A DNA stretch of 64,000 bases. It comes from Cryptomeria japonica. Taxonomy: Eukaryota > Streptophyta > Pinopsida > Cupressales > Cupressaceae. A program made the translations under genes and the position numbers. Shown in pieces: positions 34,260 through 46,251 of the stretch. The notes under the pieces were generated by a model that had not been told where the DNA came from, ran no database searches, and saw only the letters and a program-made list of their open reading frames with translations. The first letter of the stretch is position 1; each line of letters begins with the position of its first letter. The stretch lies in NCBI RefSeq assembly GCF_030272615.1, contig NC_081406.1, positions 170,171,361 through 170,235,360 on the forward strand, given 5' to 3'.

Positions 34260-34690
34260 ACAGTCAGTTCACCAGGAGGTAGAAATTTTAAGGTTATAAT
34301 TTGAAATCTTGTTTCAAGTTGTCTCTCTTTGTTTTTCAGTTATAGGGGTAATATTAAACTACAAGTTCTTCAACACCACAAAAATGAGATTACATGAGAT
34401 CACATGCTGTAGGCAGCTTCAAAGTTTGTTCAAGTTCAAATCATTGTTGTTACCCTCAACTATGCAATGTCTTTGTGGTTATTGGTTGTTATTATGGACT
34501 TTAGATTGGTTGTAATTGAGTTTTTATGTAATGATGATGTGGATATTGGTCCCTCTTTTTGCCTTTTGACTAGTTATTGAGCTGGTATGGTTCTTTGGTG
34601 TCTATTTATGCTATTTAGTTTGCTATTTTCTATCTTCATGAAAGTATTTTAACTCCTTTCAATGTAATTTTTGATTCAATACAAAAAAGA

Positions 34691-35649
34691 AATGTTGGAA
34701 ATTGTGGCTCTCCATTTTCCCCATAATAATTATATTGAGGATTTCCATCATATAAGCATTAAACATGTCAAGAAGGACCTAAATGTTCTATCTAGGGTGA
34801 CATATTTTGCAATAATTAGTAATGAAAATTTTAGGATTGGAAAATGAGTCCTCACTTATTGGTTATGGTTTAAGAGATATTGGCCTTATTTTACCAAAAA
34901 TAGACTTGATCGTTATTAGTGTAAGAGAAAATGTGGGAAGAGAATATAACAATCTAGCTCCAATTCTCGATTGTGGAGAATGATCAAAATGTCATGTGAG
35001 TGGAGTGGGAATGGATTATTAGTGTGGGAGTTGTAGAATGGTGTATTCTTTTGGTGTGATCATTGGATGCCATAGGGACAAAGTTGTAATGAAATAATGG
35101 TGATTGGTTATTGTGGGTGTGAAATAAATTGTGAATATGTCAACCACAAAAACCCAAATGAATGATAGTATTGTTACTCTCAAACTTTAGCAAAAACACA
35201 AATGATAGTATGACCATATGAAAGTTCGAAGATTATGATTAAGGAATGAAAATGAATGAAGGTTACATTGATAGATTTATGAGATAGAGATCAAGACGAA
35301 GACTTGAGCTAAACTCAACTGACAACATAAATTTGTCATTTTAAATCCATGAAAGGATAATAAAAAAAGGATTTTATTTAATTGATTGATAATTGTGAAA
35401 GAGAAGTTTCAATGGTAAGGAAGGCTGTGCAACCAGAGGGTGGTGATCTAGGCTTTCACCTCGAGCGCAAGGGTTTTCAACAAGGATGTGGAGGAGGTTG
35501 TACAACCTCCTCTACCAAGGTAAGTAGCCTCCCTCATGCCTATTGTGTTCTCTGCATTTAATTCTGTTGTGTGTTGGTTGTCTTCTCTATTTTTGCAAGG
35601 GACGACATGATTAATGTGCCTATATGGAATAAGCTCCTTGCAACGAGGG
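34691..35649 (+). other. Scattered LINE-like remnant and unassigned sequence
   Basis: At 34,960-35,090 the plus strand reads WRMIKMSCEWSGNGLLVWEL and then FFWCDHW, which resembles the linker before the zinc-binding domain of plant LINEs. It is short and stop-riddled. The perfect palindrome at 35,491-35,512 lies nearby. Nothing else is recognisable. Confidence 0.4.
35491..35512. repeat. Perfect 22-bp palindrome
   Basis: GAGGAGGTTGT is followed directly by its reverse complement ACAACCTCCTC with no spacer. It lies in non-coding sequence about 140 bp before the ORF1 remnant of LINE E. Confidence 0.95.
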
Positions 35650-36070
35650 CATTAATTTGGCTCCTCGAGGCTTTAATAAAGAGGATGCCCTTGTTAATAG
35701 CATCAAATCTTTCAAAATTACCTTAATCAACACCCCATTTTCGGTGCCCAGTTCTGTGAAATTCGATTCTAATTTCATTTCCTTTTCTATAAGTAATGAT
35801 GACCTAGGAGGAGGAACAAGTAAGCATGTTTCCTTAGCCTATCTAGTCACACTATTTCTTCAAATTCTGATATGCTGAATGCTTTACATAATGAAAAATT
35901 ATGGTTAAAAAATGTAGTTGTATTCCTAGCGGCTGTGGATAGGCCTAAGTGCTCGACCAATAAAATTTTAGATGAATGATTTAAAAATGTTTAGATGAAA
36001 AGATTATGGTATCCTTTCACCTTCTGTAAGATGCTTCAAAAAGGGATTTTTAAATTTTTTTTAATTAAGT

Positions 36071-37227
36071 TGTCAACAAGTTAAATGAATTTAAACACTT
36101 AAAACCTTTTACCGAAATACATGAACCAAATACCAAAATAACAGATATAGTAATTAAGCATAGACAAAAATCAAAGACCATTTATCAACCATCCACAACA
36201 CATAACACCAAGATTTGTACGTGGAAAAATCGGTAAAGGGAAAAACCATGGTGGGAATCCTATCCATAGTCAAATAACACTTCTGCAGTAAGTATGTGAC
36301 TACAAAGAGAGGGGCCTACACATGCAAGAAGGCCAACAACCTAGAGCACACTGCTCATCACAAAAGAAGCCTCACTGGCTACAAAATAAATCCAGACTAC
36401 AATCCAAAAAGATGAGTAAATTGCAAGAATAACATCTCCTATGTCTGAGTACAATTCCTGTTAAGCTCAATACCAGAGGTCTTAAACCTCTATCACAAAC
36501 CCAATTCGATCACCTATGATAGACCACAACCTCTGCATATGATTACAATGTTATTCGAATATAGATAATCCCACAACCCATGACCATGATCTACAAAGAG
36601 ATCTTATACCATATATATACCAACCTGAGACCTAAACAATTAGGTTGGCGACCTAAAAGATAATAAATTCATTACATAAACCTACAAACCAATGATAATC
36701 CAAGTCGGCCAAAGACTAAAACAACATAATCCAATCAATAAATCCAACTGGTAACGCATCGGGATCAACTACCAACACGTTACATAAACCAGACCATAAC
36801 TTAGATAGCACCGAACCCAAAAATAGGTCGCCATAAGCCAAATCCAACACCACCGATCAACAGGAACATGAACAAGATAATCAACATCCTGCAAACCATC
36901 TTGAAGCTGCACCAACACCACTCATCAAGTGCATCAAAAGATCTTCAACAAATCTCTGTTCGTAGAACCCTTACCGGTAACCAAAAAAGCTTACTAGAAT
37001 AAATAATAGCTTCCAAATCATCGTCCCGAACCAACAGATGGTGAAACGCATCAGGAACACATGAATGACCAATCCAAACCAATTCCACAAACTGAAGCAT
37101 ACCAGAGAAGAGTCTCTAGATCAATATCATAAACCAACCACTCTACTGAAAGCCAATAGATAACCGGTGTTGCCATCAATGACAAACATCAATGCAACAC
37201 ATAATCAATTCCTCCAAATTGCCAACA
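36071..37227 (-). mobile_element. Probable solo LTR (1.16 kb) in LINE E
   Basis: On the minus strand it starts TGTTGGCAATTTGG and ends CTTGTTGACA. A TATA motif (TATATATGG) lies at about 36,610 in this orientation. The phrase tacgtggaaaaatcgg...gggaaaaaccatggtggg near 36,220-36,260 resembles what I recall of downstream LTR regions in plants. It separates ORF1 and ORF2 remains of LINE E. Flanking pentamers TAAGT and TACCT do not match; insertion with deletion, or misjudged ends, would explain that. Confidence 0.5.
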
Positions 37228-37767
37228 TACCTCTACATCTTATCAAATCACCATCCAATCAAAGCTCAGATTGCATTTAATGCAAATGTTGGACCTCCTA
37301 TTAGGAGAGAAGATAATTTTTTACTTAATACTAGTCTTCTTAAGGATTAGTATGTTAGGCGTGCTATCTATATGATTCAATAGATTAATAGGTGGGACGG
37401 CCATGGTAGTTCATCCATTGATAGATGGAATAAAAATGTGATTAGTTGGAGGAATCTGATGCAGACGGTGGGCAAGAAGAAAGCTAAGGTTGGTAGAAAA
37501 CTCGAAAGGGACTTGGTTGATAACCTTATGATGTTGGAAGCTCAAGCCCAAAGGGATCCCACTAATCAAGACCTGGTGCTCTTGCTATCTTAGATGAAGA
37601 ACTCTCTTAGGGGCATACAAAATCATAAGGTCTAGGGTATCAAGGTAAAGGCCATAATCAATTGGTTAGAACAAGGTGACAAGGGCTCCAAATTCTTCTT
37701 TAACCTCCTTATGCAGAAGGAATACAAAGAAAGGATTGACAAAGTGTGGGAAGAATAAAAAGAACTA

Positions 37768-38157
37768 GTGGAAAATAGTGACATTAAAGAAGCTTTCTTT
37801 CTCTACTACTACAAATTATTTTTATCTGAGGGGAACACTCTAGCCAGTCAATTTGCTAGGGAAAGATGCAGAGTACTTATCTTAAATAAAATTTCAAATA
37901 AGGAGGCTAGTTTACTCAAGAAGCCAATGTCAATTGGTGAGATTATCAAATCCATCAAGAATATCAATAATGACAAATCGTCAGGCCTAGATGGTCTACC
38001 TATTCAATTCTGTAAAGTTTCTAAAGATTGGATTGGGCTGGATTTGTTACAAGTGTTTGAGGAAGCCTTAGAAAGAGGATCCTTGGGAGCAAAAATAATT
38101 AATGGGGTAATTAAGCTTATCCCTAAGGAGGGTGACAAGTCTCTCATTAAAAATTAG
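37768..38157 (+). pseudogene. LINE E reverse transcriptase N-terminal open segment
   Basis: This is the longest surviving open stretch of LINE E (129 residues). It holds the region before the palm (ILNKISNKEASLLKKPMS) and motif NDKSSGLDGLPIQF, equivalent to the DKSPGPDG block of L1 elements, then IKLIPKEGD. A stop directly before RPITLLN ends it, so no full polymerase is made. Confidence 0.85.
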
Positions 38158-40885
38158 AGACCTATTACTCTGCTAAACATCTCCAGTTAAATTTTAGCCA
38201 AAATCATTGCACTCAGACTAGTGGATATCCTGCCTAGTTATCTGAGCAACACTTAGACCAAATTTATCAAAGGTAGATATATTCTTGAAAATCTTATTAC
38301 TAGTTGAGAGGATATGAACTAGGCTAACTACACCAACTAGAAAGTGGCTATGTTTATCATTGATTTTGAGAAGGCTTACGATAGGATTGAATTGAGTTTT
38401 CTTCTCATGATGTTGGATACATTCAGTTTTCCTAGGGAGTTCTCTCAAATGGTTCATCTTACTCAATGATGTTATTGCTCAAGTGGAGGTCAATGGCTCC
38501 CAGACTATGACCCCCACCTTAGAAAGATCCATCAGGTAGGGGTACCTGTATGCGGGAAAAGTGGGCTTATAAAACTCAATATGTGAAAATAATGTTAGAT
38601 GTTTTATACGTCTACAGTACCCATTGACCCCTGTCCTCTTTGTTATTGTTGATGATGCCATATTTTACCTCCTAAGAGATTACACCATCTCCCCAAGAAT
38701 CAAAGGCATGACATTTCCTAATTAGGAGGACTTGATCAATATTCAATTTGTAGATGATAGAACCTTCTTTTAGAGCTCAAGGAGGACAATATGGACTCAT
38801 TGATGGTGAAACTAAATCTCTTTTGTGATGCCTCAAGAGCCAAGATCTCTGGTACTAAATCGATCTTGCTTGGGTGGGATGAAGCACCTCTTGGCTAATT
38901 CAGGAAATATAATTACCAATGGGGGGACCAACCAAGAAAGTGAGGTATTTGGGTATACCATTTGCAATCAACCCCTATTTAAAAGATATATGTATTAGGA
39001 TTTAAGGGAAGATTGATAATAAACTGGTCAAGTGGAATAAGCATTACCTGTCCATGGCTGGAAGGATACGGGTGTGCCAAAAAAACCTTTCCTCCCATAG
39101 TCTCTATACGCCTATGTGTGGATGTTTAGCACCTATCAAATTCATGATATTAAGAAGGTCATCGGAAACTTCCTTTGGTTTGATGGAAAGGGTAACAAAG
39201 TGCACTCCGTTAACTGGAATTGGTGTTGTTTAAGCAAGCAATTGGGCGGTTTGGGATTGAAGGATCTTTGGGTTTAGGGTGTTGCATTGGCATTCAAATG
39301 GATCCTTCATGCCATGGAAGGTAATGAACCATGAAAAGTTCTCATTAGGAATAATATTAGGCTTGTTGTTCCCAAACCGATCAAGACATGGAAGTTGCTC
39401 CCATTAGTGACCTACTAACTGGTTCTTTCCCTATTTCCTCAATTGGCTCTAATGTATTCAAAGTGATATGGTAGGCTTGAGAATGCATCAGAAGTCTTAT
39501 TTCCCATAATAGTATCCTCTGTAATGATAATTCCTTATGCAGGGAAAGATCTATCTGGTGGAACTTATTCCACAAGGGTAGGCTGCTTGCCTTGCTTCAA
39601 GGTTGTTTTGCTAAAAGATGGAATGCTAAAGGTATATGTTGTTTAAAAGATATTATTATTGATGGTCAAATAATCTCTTGGAATGATTTAGCCTTAAATT
39701 TCAATTGCCTCAATCTCACTCAGAGGACTTATAATGTGTTGTGGGAAGCCTATAACAATATTCACTGACCCAAATAATGTTCGATGATAGATTACAGGAT
39801 CTCTACCTTCACATGGATGGATGGTACCTTGTGAATGAACACCAAGGCTAAAGCAATTTATAATGCTCTTTGTTATAATAATGATCTGATTAATCACATT
39901 AATTATGTCTGGAACTTAAATTATAGTAATAGCAATTGGCAAAAAGTTTTTAGTAGGCAATGGGGCAATGGTGACACTCCCAAGAAAAAAAGCGTTTAAA
40001 TGGTTATTTATTTTGCAAAGGTTACCTATTAGGAATATGAAGCAGTTTAATGATATTGTAGTATCTGTCGAGTCTTTGAATTTGTTAAACATATTTTCTT
40101 TGATTCCATTGTGGCCAAGTAAACTCAAAATCTCTTTGGTATTAAATTTTTTGAAAAAAATTCTTATTGTGATGTTATGTGTGGATTTATTATTAGTATC
40201 AAGAAAGATAGTAATTAATTTTGGTCTATTTTGATTTGTGAAGTACTTTGGACTATTTGGGCTCTTAGGAATGAAGAGAAATTTTAGGGAAAAGGCACAC
40301 TGCTTACTGAGTCTTTACGAAGACTCATTGTTTACAATGTTGATGTACAGGTTACAATCGTGATGAGGCTATTAGTGAAGAAGTTTGAGCTATTAATAGA
40401 AGATGGTACTACTAAGGTCTTTCTCTCTTAGCTCTCTCATGGTTACACTTGGTCAAAGTTCAAGGTGTAATGGTCTCCATTTGTTAACACTCTGGAAGCT
40501 TATGTGCATGAAATCAATGAAGGAAGACACATAGAAAGGGAGTACCAATCCCAACAGATAGTAGCAATAGGTGTTGGGAATTGGAACAAATCTATAATCT
40601 AGATGGAGGGCCCATTGGGATGGACTATGTGGATTGATTAATAAGTTGAATGATAATCTTATGAATCATAAGTTGATTTTTTGTATAATCTTGTATATCA
40701 TGGTAAATATTTGTATGAGATATATGTATATGTCAATGCATAGGCCCATTTTCAACATAGGGTTGTATAGGCTTCATAGGAGAGTTCTGGTCTATTAACT
40801 ATTACAGTGATATTATTACTTTCATCTCATGATACAATCTTTTTGTATGATGTTTTCTTTCTATATTTAATACAAAAAAGAAGAA

Positions 40886-41409
40886 GTTTCTAATTTGAAG
40901 AATACTAACTTAAGAAGAAGATCATGTTTCTAAAATGAAGACTTAAGAGATAGAAATATAAATTATGATTGGATAAATTAGCTCTTAATTAAATTAAATA
41001 ATAAAATATTATTCAATAAAATAGATAAATAGAAATATATTTAATTAAAAAATTATAATTATAAAAGAAAATGACAAATTAATAGATTAATTAAACAATT
41101 AAGAATTATTTAATTAATTTATGAGAAATGGAGGAAAATTTTGACTTCAAATAATTAAATAATTAAAAGTTATTTAAGTATTAAGGATGAAGAGGAATGA
41201 TGTTAGCTTAATTATAGAATTAAATTATTTAATTAATAGTAGAAGAATGATTGCCCAACTTTTGTTATTTGCATAGGGAGTTGTACAAGTTCATCTCAAT
41301 ATTATTTTTTATATTAAAATATATATAAAAATATGATTTTCTAATGTTTGTATTAATCACTAACAAAAATTGTAAATTGAGTTAACATGAAATATATCAC
41401 AAATCATAA
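40886..41409. other. Very AT-rich spacer
   Basis: This is a long run of taaatta/ttaatta words (40,970-41,400) with no coding or element signature. It separates the 3' ends of LINE E (plus) and the ORF1-only LINE (minus). Confidence 0.5.
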
Positions 41410-43450
41410 TTTATTTTTTTGATTAGTAAAGGGCCATAGCCAAATATATTTAATAATAATATAAACACAAGATACATAAAGAGTTTACTAGTCTGTAAAT
41501 CAAACCCCAGACTAAATAAGATTACAAAATTGCCCAAACATTATGAAGGACAAAACCAGAATTGCCAGAAAGTAGAGTTTGGAATTGGAGAAGACTAAAA
41601 ATTTCTTGACTAAACCAGAAATAATGAAGATAATTAAGCTTGTTTTTTATTAAGGGAAAACAAGTTTTGAAGGGACCTGAAACCTTGTACAAAACAGGTT
41701 TTGGAAGGACCTGCAACCCGAACCGAAAGATAAGCCTGAAAGTCCACCCTTAGAAACAAAACACAAAAGACACTTGACACAACCATACAAAAGATGGGGT
41801 ACAACACAAGAAGGACCCCCAACAAAAACCAATGGGCTGCAAAAACCAGCAACCCCAACCCAACCAGGATGAATCAAGAATTTGACCTACCCTTGTGGGT
41901 TCGAAGGGTCATATCAAAAGAGGACTGGGACGATTTAGATTTCTTACTTTTAACAGTAATCCATCCCTCCTCAACCCTAGCAACAACCTTTTTCTAAGAA
42001 GATGGGTCCAAAATAGAGGACCTCCCATCACCAGGAGGAACAAAGGCAGCATACGGAGAGGCAGGGACAACAAAAATCTGAGAATCAGACAAAGATCTAG
42101 CAGCAATCTGGGAAGCGGGAAGGTCATGCACCAAAGAAGAAGATCCAACATCCTTCAAACGATTAGTCGGGATGCCACCACAAGCATCCACACACTCTTG
42201 AGGCGGATCAACACCTGAATCAGAGGTAGCAGCCAAAGGCACAATACCATCAGCCCAAGGAACCTGCACAACCACCTGGGATAAGCTTTTCTTTTGAACA
42301 AAATAGTGTTAAGCGGAGGCACCCTTCCACCAAGAAAAAAATCTTTTTTTCTTTTTATCCGTTTCACACCATGCAACAACATGCCCAGTCTGGAAGCACT
42401 TTCGACATCTAAAGGGGATACCCTCAAAGTCGAGCGGTTGGACCCAAAATCCCAAGGAAGATTCAATCTCAATCTCAGTTGGGAGCCCTTTAGAAACATC
42501 AGTGATAACCAAAATCCGAGCATAAGTAGAATGATAAATATAGTAAGAATCCTTATCAATCATTAGGAATTCACCTAAAGCCTCCCCCACTTCCTCTAGT
42601 AGAGAGTCCGTCCATAGATGAAGGGGAAGGTTAGGGAGCCTAACCCATATAGGAATCTTATTAACTGAATCAGTAGATGGGTTAAAATAAGAGAACCAGG
42701 GTTTAACAATCAAAACAAATGTCCTCCCAACTGAAAGGATTATTACATAAAATTTTTGATCTATCCTCTGCATGTTCAAATTTAGCAATAAAAAACCCTT
42801 GACTAAAGGAAAAGTGTTAACTGAACCCTTTAAGATCGGTTCCCAGTTTTGGGAAATCCAAGTGTGCAGTTGAGGAAGGCTTGGCCAAAAGCCCTGAAAC
42901 CTGCATATCAGACCATGAGACTGAAACACAGGGGAGTTGTGGATGATCTCCTTTTCAGTATCAATAGACACCCTAAAAGCCAAGGGTTTGCACACGGTAA
43001 CAACCACAGGCCCCAAGCCACGGGCAACCTGATCTGCAACAGAGGGTGCCAGATGCACCAGATCACCATCCTCCGTATTAGCGACAGTTGCATGATCAAT
43101 CTTGGACATGCAAGGTTCAGCCACAGGAGCAACCTTCATCTTCACACCAGCAAGGGTACCCCCAGGAGGCGGAGCAAACACAATACCCACCCTTGAAGAG
43201 GGTAAGAACCGCATGAAAGACTGTAGTCGAGCACCCAAAGCAAGAGGAAAAGAACCCTTTGGACCCCCCCCCCCGCCGTGGCACAGACAAAAACCCCCAC
43301 AGAGCTCCCATTCACAACACATCGAGGGGAAGCATCACCGACACCATGGGAGCAAATGGGAGTCACAGGCAGGACAACAACCTCACCAGGAGATCAAACA
43401 TGAGGCTGGACGACAACAGTAGCCAGCCTTAGGGAAACGACAAACGACAT
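41410..43450 (-). mobile_element. ORF1-only LINE-like element
   Basis: On the minus strand it carries an ORF1 (42,309-43,322), then a tail region ending GWITVKSKKSKSSQSSFDMT near 41,900. A roughly 480-bp 3' region follows, ending at an A-rich tail seen as ttattttttt at 41,411-41,420. There is no endonuclease or reverse transcriptase between ORF1 and the tail, and none is needed to explain the sequence. The copy at 26,952 ends the same way, so the ORF1-plus-tail layout belongs to a family rather than one deletion. Movement would need enzymes from a full LINE. Confidence 0.75.
42309..43322 (-). CDS. DUF4283/CCHC zinc-knuckle ORF1 protein of a LINE-like element
   Basis: This is an open frame of 337 residues. 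Residues of about 130-275 match the DUF4283 fold of plant retroelements: ICRFQGFWPSLPQLHTWI, GRTFVLIVKPW, then IPIWVRLPNLPLHLWT. A perfect CCHC knuckle CRKCFQTGHVVAWC (Cx2Cx4Hx4C) lies near residue 315, followed by a lysine run. Such proteins bind RNA or DNA and form retroelement particles. The N-terminal 100 residues (glycine/proline-rich) are unconserved, and coding may start at an internal ATG because the first ATG lies in a G-run-rich area (c11 tract at 43,266). The frame ends soon after the knuckle, and the downstream tail lies in other frames, so at least one frameshift separates them. It is more intact than other ORF1s here. Confidence 0.8.
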   Translation of the reverse strand: MCCEWELCGGFCLCHGGGGGPKGSFPLALGARLQSFMRFLPSSRVGIVFAPPPGGTLAGVKMKVAPVAEPCMSKIDHATVANTEDGDLVHLAPSVADQVARGLGPVVVTVCKPLAFRVSIDTEKEIIHNSPVFQSHGLICRFQGFWPSLPQLHTWISQNWEPILKGSVNTFPLVKGFLLLNLNMQRIDQKFYVIILSVGRTFVLIVKPWFSYFNPSTDSVNKIPIWVRLPNLPLHLWTDSLLEEVGEALGEFLMIDKDSYYIYHSTYARILVITDVSKGLPTEIEIESSLGFWVQPLDFEGIPFRCRKCFQTGHVVAWCETDKKKKRFFSWWKGASA

Positions 43451-45099
43451 AGCAACGACATATGACATGAGTTATTATTACTAACAAACAAACATCTACT
43501 GTTAGATAATTAAGCTTATTGACCTGGTTAAAAAATAGAATTTTGACAAAAATGGAAGTCACCCAACAGAGGAGAGAGAGCCTAGAAGGAGAGGAGGATC
43601 AACCCACTCAATAATGATAGGAACATGCCCATCCTACTTGATTTTCTTTGGTTTATGGAAGTAATCAATCACTTCCTCAGGTTCTTGTCTACCATGAGCC
43701 ATAAATTGCTTTAACTCTTCCTCCCATACCAACAAATGATCTTTTGAGGCAAATTTTGAATATCCATGAAAGTCTAGGATTGTTTTTATCCAATCTGCAT
43801 TCAATATCTTTGTCTGCCTAAATAATTCCTAGAGAAAGTTGACATTGCATTCTACAGTGAAGCTTCTAGCTTTAAAACTTTTCTCATTTTTGAAATATAG
43901 AATAGGAAACCTTGGAGGTTGTGTCCCATTCCTAATGGTCACATTGAAGTCAATCAATAGAGAGATGGTCAAGTTTATGTATATAGTCTTGAGGACATGA
44001 TACAAACCGTCTAACAAATCGACCTTGAGCACTTTCCTACAAAGAATCTTTGTTTTCTCCTTTGACAGACCAAAGTGAAGAAGGGTGCCGAGGAGGATTG
44101 CTGGAATCTCTGTATTAATCTATATTTGTAGTTCATTCTCAGGAAAATGTCACCCAAAATCTGCTCCACTGCCTTGGAGATGACAAAATGATACTCCACC
44201 AATACCTCTTACATCCTCTTCTCTTTAATATCCCCTAAGAACACCATTTTCCTTTTTGTTGACAAAAGCCAAATTGGGGTATCCATCAGCTTGACTTTGA
44301 ATCTTCACTTGTAATCACCAAGAAACCAACTGGAAAAAAAAAGCTAACCCAAGGGAGCAGTATCTAGAATGGATGGAAAAAGGACGAAGAAGGTAATAAC
44401 TCTTTGATAGCTTGGAGGAGATGAAAGACACTATAAACAAGGAAGAATTCAGAATGATCGTTTCCCATCTTGTCTAATAAATGCATTTGCAAGTTGAAAG
44501 ATTTCCACCAACTTTTTAGGCATTGCCTCTAATAACGACTCTCAAACAATGAGGATAACTAAAAATAAGAAGACTACTAAAAGCAAACACCTCCACTAAA
44601 AAAGGAAGTGAAAAATTAAGGATCAACTTCTAACAAAAAAATAAAAGACATCATGATTTGACAACAACCTCTATATTTGGAAATCATTCCATCGAATAAT
44701 AAATACTTTCAACTACTATGGATGAGATTCTAACAAATTTAATAGCCAAAGCCTTTCCATGCCCTGCTTTCACCAGCTACTGGAGGCGGGAAAATTATTA
44801 AAATATCTTCTCTCTTCATCATAATTTAAAATTGTTGTCATGTCGCCCTAGAGAATGATCATTTTATTTCTACCTTGAGTAAATGCTATGAAGTCATTTC
44901 AATATGTCCATTGGCTGTAGAATTAGAATCTATTTAGATTTTGAATTTCAAAATGAAGTTCCATCCTGCTAAAACATCCGTTGGGATCACAGACTCCACA
45001 AAAAGTCAATTATTGTTAAACCTTCCTAATGAAGAAAAATTCAAATAATGAGTAGAGGAGGAAGGGTTATTTGTTTAGAGAACAAAACAACTCTTGAGG
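43451..45099 (-). other. Unassigned sequence, partly the 3' region of LINE C
   Basis: On the minus strand, sequence just below 45,100 follows the LINE RNase H stop and is probably its 3' untranslated region, but no poly-A end can be fixed. Minus frames at 43,829-44,202 (about 60-67 residues) look like old coding sequence but match nothing I recognise. Confidence 0.35.
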
Positions 45100-45885
45100 A
45101 CTTTATAATTTGATAAATTTCTCAAAATTTCCATCAGCTCCTCCGTTTGTTAGAGAATTTGCCATCCCATTGGCTTCTCTACAAATATGATTAATAGTGA
45201 AAGCTTCAAAATCTTTAAGTAAATCAGTTTCTCTACTTAGGAAAGACTTGAGTCTCCAATTTGGAGTGTTACTAGACCTAAGGGCATTAATAATAATTGT
45301 TGAATCTCCTTCAATTTGAATCTTTTTAAGACAATGTTCCTTGCAAATTAATAGGCCTTATATAGCAACTGGAATTTTTGCCACATTATTGGTATCTTTT
45401 GTTAACGTTTTAGCTAGCTTGGCTTGAATCTGACCATATGAAGAGTGAATGATACAACTTGCCCCTGAAACCCTCAGGTTTCCTCTAGAGGCCCCATCAA
45501 AATTCAGTTTATACCAACCAACTTTCGGTGGAGACCATTCCACCTTCTTTCTTTGATTTGTAGTCTCCTCACCCCCCTTTCTAACAAAGGAAGGAATCTT
45601 TAATCCATACCAATTTTCTCTCATCTTATTGTCTCGACAATAAAATTGAGTTTCTTTTCATGATTGAACTGAGAGTCCACTGTTTACTACTTCCACAATA
45701 ACTACTTCCAATTTGTTAGTTGTGTTTTCCCATGGTAATTTTTCCCCTCTAAGATTCTTCTATTCCTTTCCTTCCAAATTTCCCAAATAGTTATTGAAGG
45801 GGAATACATCCATAATGAACAGAATAAACTTGAAGATAAAGATTAGGCCAGCTTTTGAAAAAACTCAATATGTCCTTAGGCAAGG
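45100..45885 (-). pseudogene. LINE C C-terminal part: linker and RNase H domain
   Basis: The minus strand starts with ILSFFKSWPNLYLQVY at 45,860 (linker after the zinc-binding domain). The RNase H domain runs from about 45,560: WSPPKVGWYKLNFDGASRGN, then IQIEGDSTIIINALRS, then FTINHICREANGMANSLTNGGAD near 45,150. The D...E...N/D pattern of plant LINE RNase H (removal of RNA from the cDNA hybrid) is visible but frames are broken. It stops dead at the (TA)n beside 45,886, and the missing upstream part is found at 56,053 on the same strand, so one LINE was split. Confidence 0.85.
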
Positions 45886-45899
45886 CTATATATATATAT

Positions 45900-46250
45900 T
45901 ATCTTTATTACTTTTTATTTCTTTATTAGCTTTCTTTTGTCTTTTTGTCTTTCTTGGTTTTTAGTCTCTTTTAATTTTCTTTTGCATTTATTTTTTTTAA
46001 TTTTTCAACTTAGTTATTATAAAAAAATTTCCTTCTTTTTCTTTAAGTCTTTGTCTTGTTTCTTCCTCTTTCCTTGTGCATCCCCCCAAAACCTCCACCT
46101 TCAAATACCCCTTAAGTGAGCCTTTGTCTGCAATTTATTTTTACATCTCTTGGCACTCTCTTTCATCTTGATGATGGATCTGAAAGTGTGAATTGAAACG
46201 TTGATGCAAAAAAGATACACACAGTCAAATCCAGAAACAACTTACTGATT
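45900..46250 (+). repeat. Left terminal inverted repeat, about 350 bp
   Basis: This aligns with the reverse complement of 55,125-55,465 over its length at an estimated 85-90% identity. Shared blocks include agctttcttttgtct, tccttgtgcatcc, cttaagtgag, ctctttcatcttgatgatgg and gaaacgttgatgcaaaaaag. Similarity stops at 46,250, where an unrelated 94-bp tandem repeat begins. Confidence 0.92.
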
Positions 46251-46251
46251 A

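Larger units (their letters stand above)
31859..34690 (+). mobile_element. Decayed LINE (F) 3' part, interrupted by a TIR element
   Basis: Plus-strand frames near 31,930-32,100 read LNKTIHKYLWSN, VGYKFSSWLHYIQAKAKGGIGLLNP and GLIGKWIVR. This is the conserved region after the reverse transcriptase palm in plant LINEs. Zinc-binding-domain-like remnants follow to 32,950. After the TIR element (32,954-34,259) the sequence continues as a T-rich 3' end finishing ttcaatacAAAAAAGAAATG near 34,690, very like the end of LINE E at 40,880. All frames are broken. Confidence 0.75.
35650..40885 (+). mobile_element. Decayed L1-type LINE (E), interrupted by a probable solo LTR
   Basis: The ORF1 remnant (35,657-36,070) includes VDRPKCSTNKILDE, WFKNVWMKRLWYPFTFCKML and KGIFKFF, the typical DUF4283-type region. 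After the LTR at 36,071-37,227, ORF2 resumes in the linker before the reverse transcriptase (WLEQGDKGSKFFF near 37,670). The palm follows: NDKSSGLDGLPIQFC (37,970), RPITLLNISS (38,157), VAMFIIDFEKAYDRIE (38,345). The catalytic box reads QFVDDRTFF (38,745) instead of FADDT. Thumb, zinc-binding and RNase-H-like remains extend to about 40,600. The 3' end is taatacAAAAAAGAAGAAG near 40,880. The endonuclease region appears deleted. Many stops disable it. Confidence 0.85.

Noticed and set aside
43829-44202. Two minus frames as a retroelement gag
   Set aside because: They look like old coding sequence but contain no motif that I can name; kept only as unassigned sequence.
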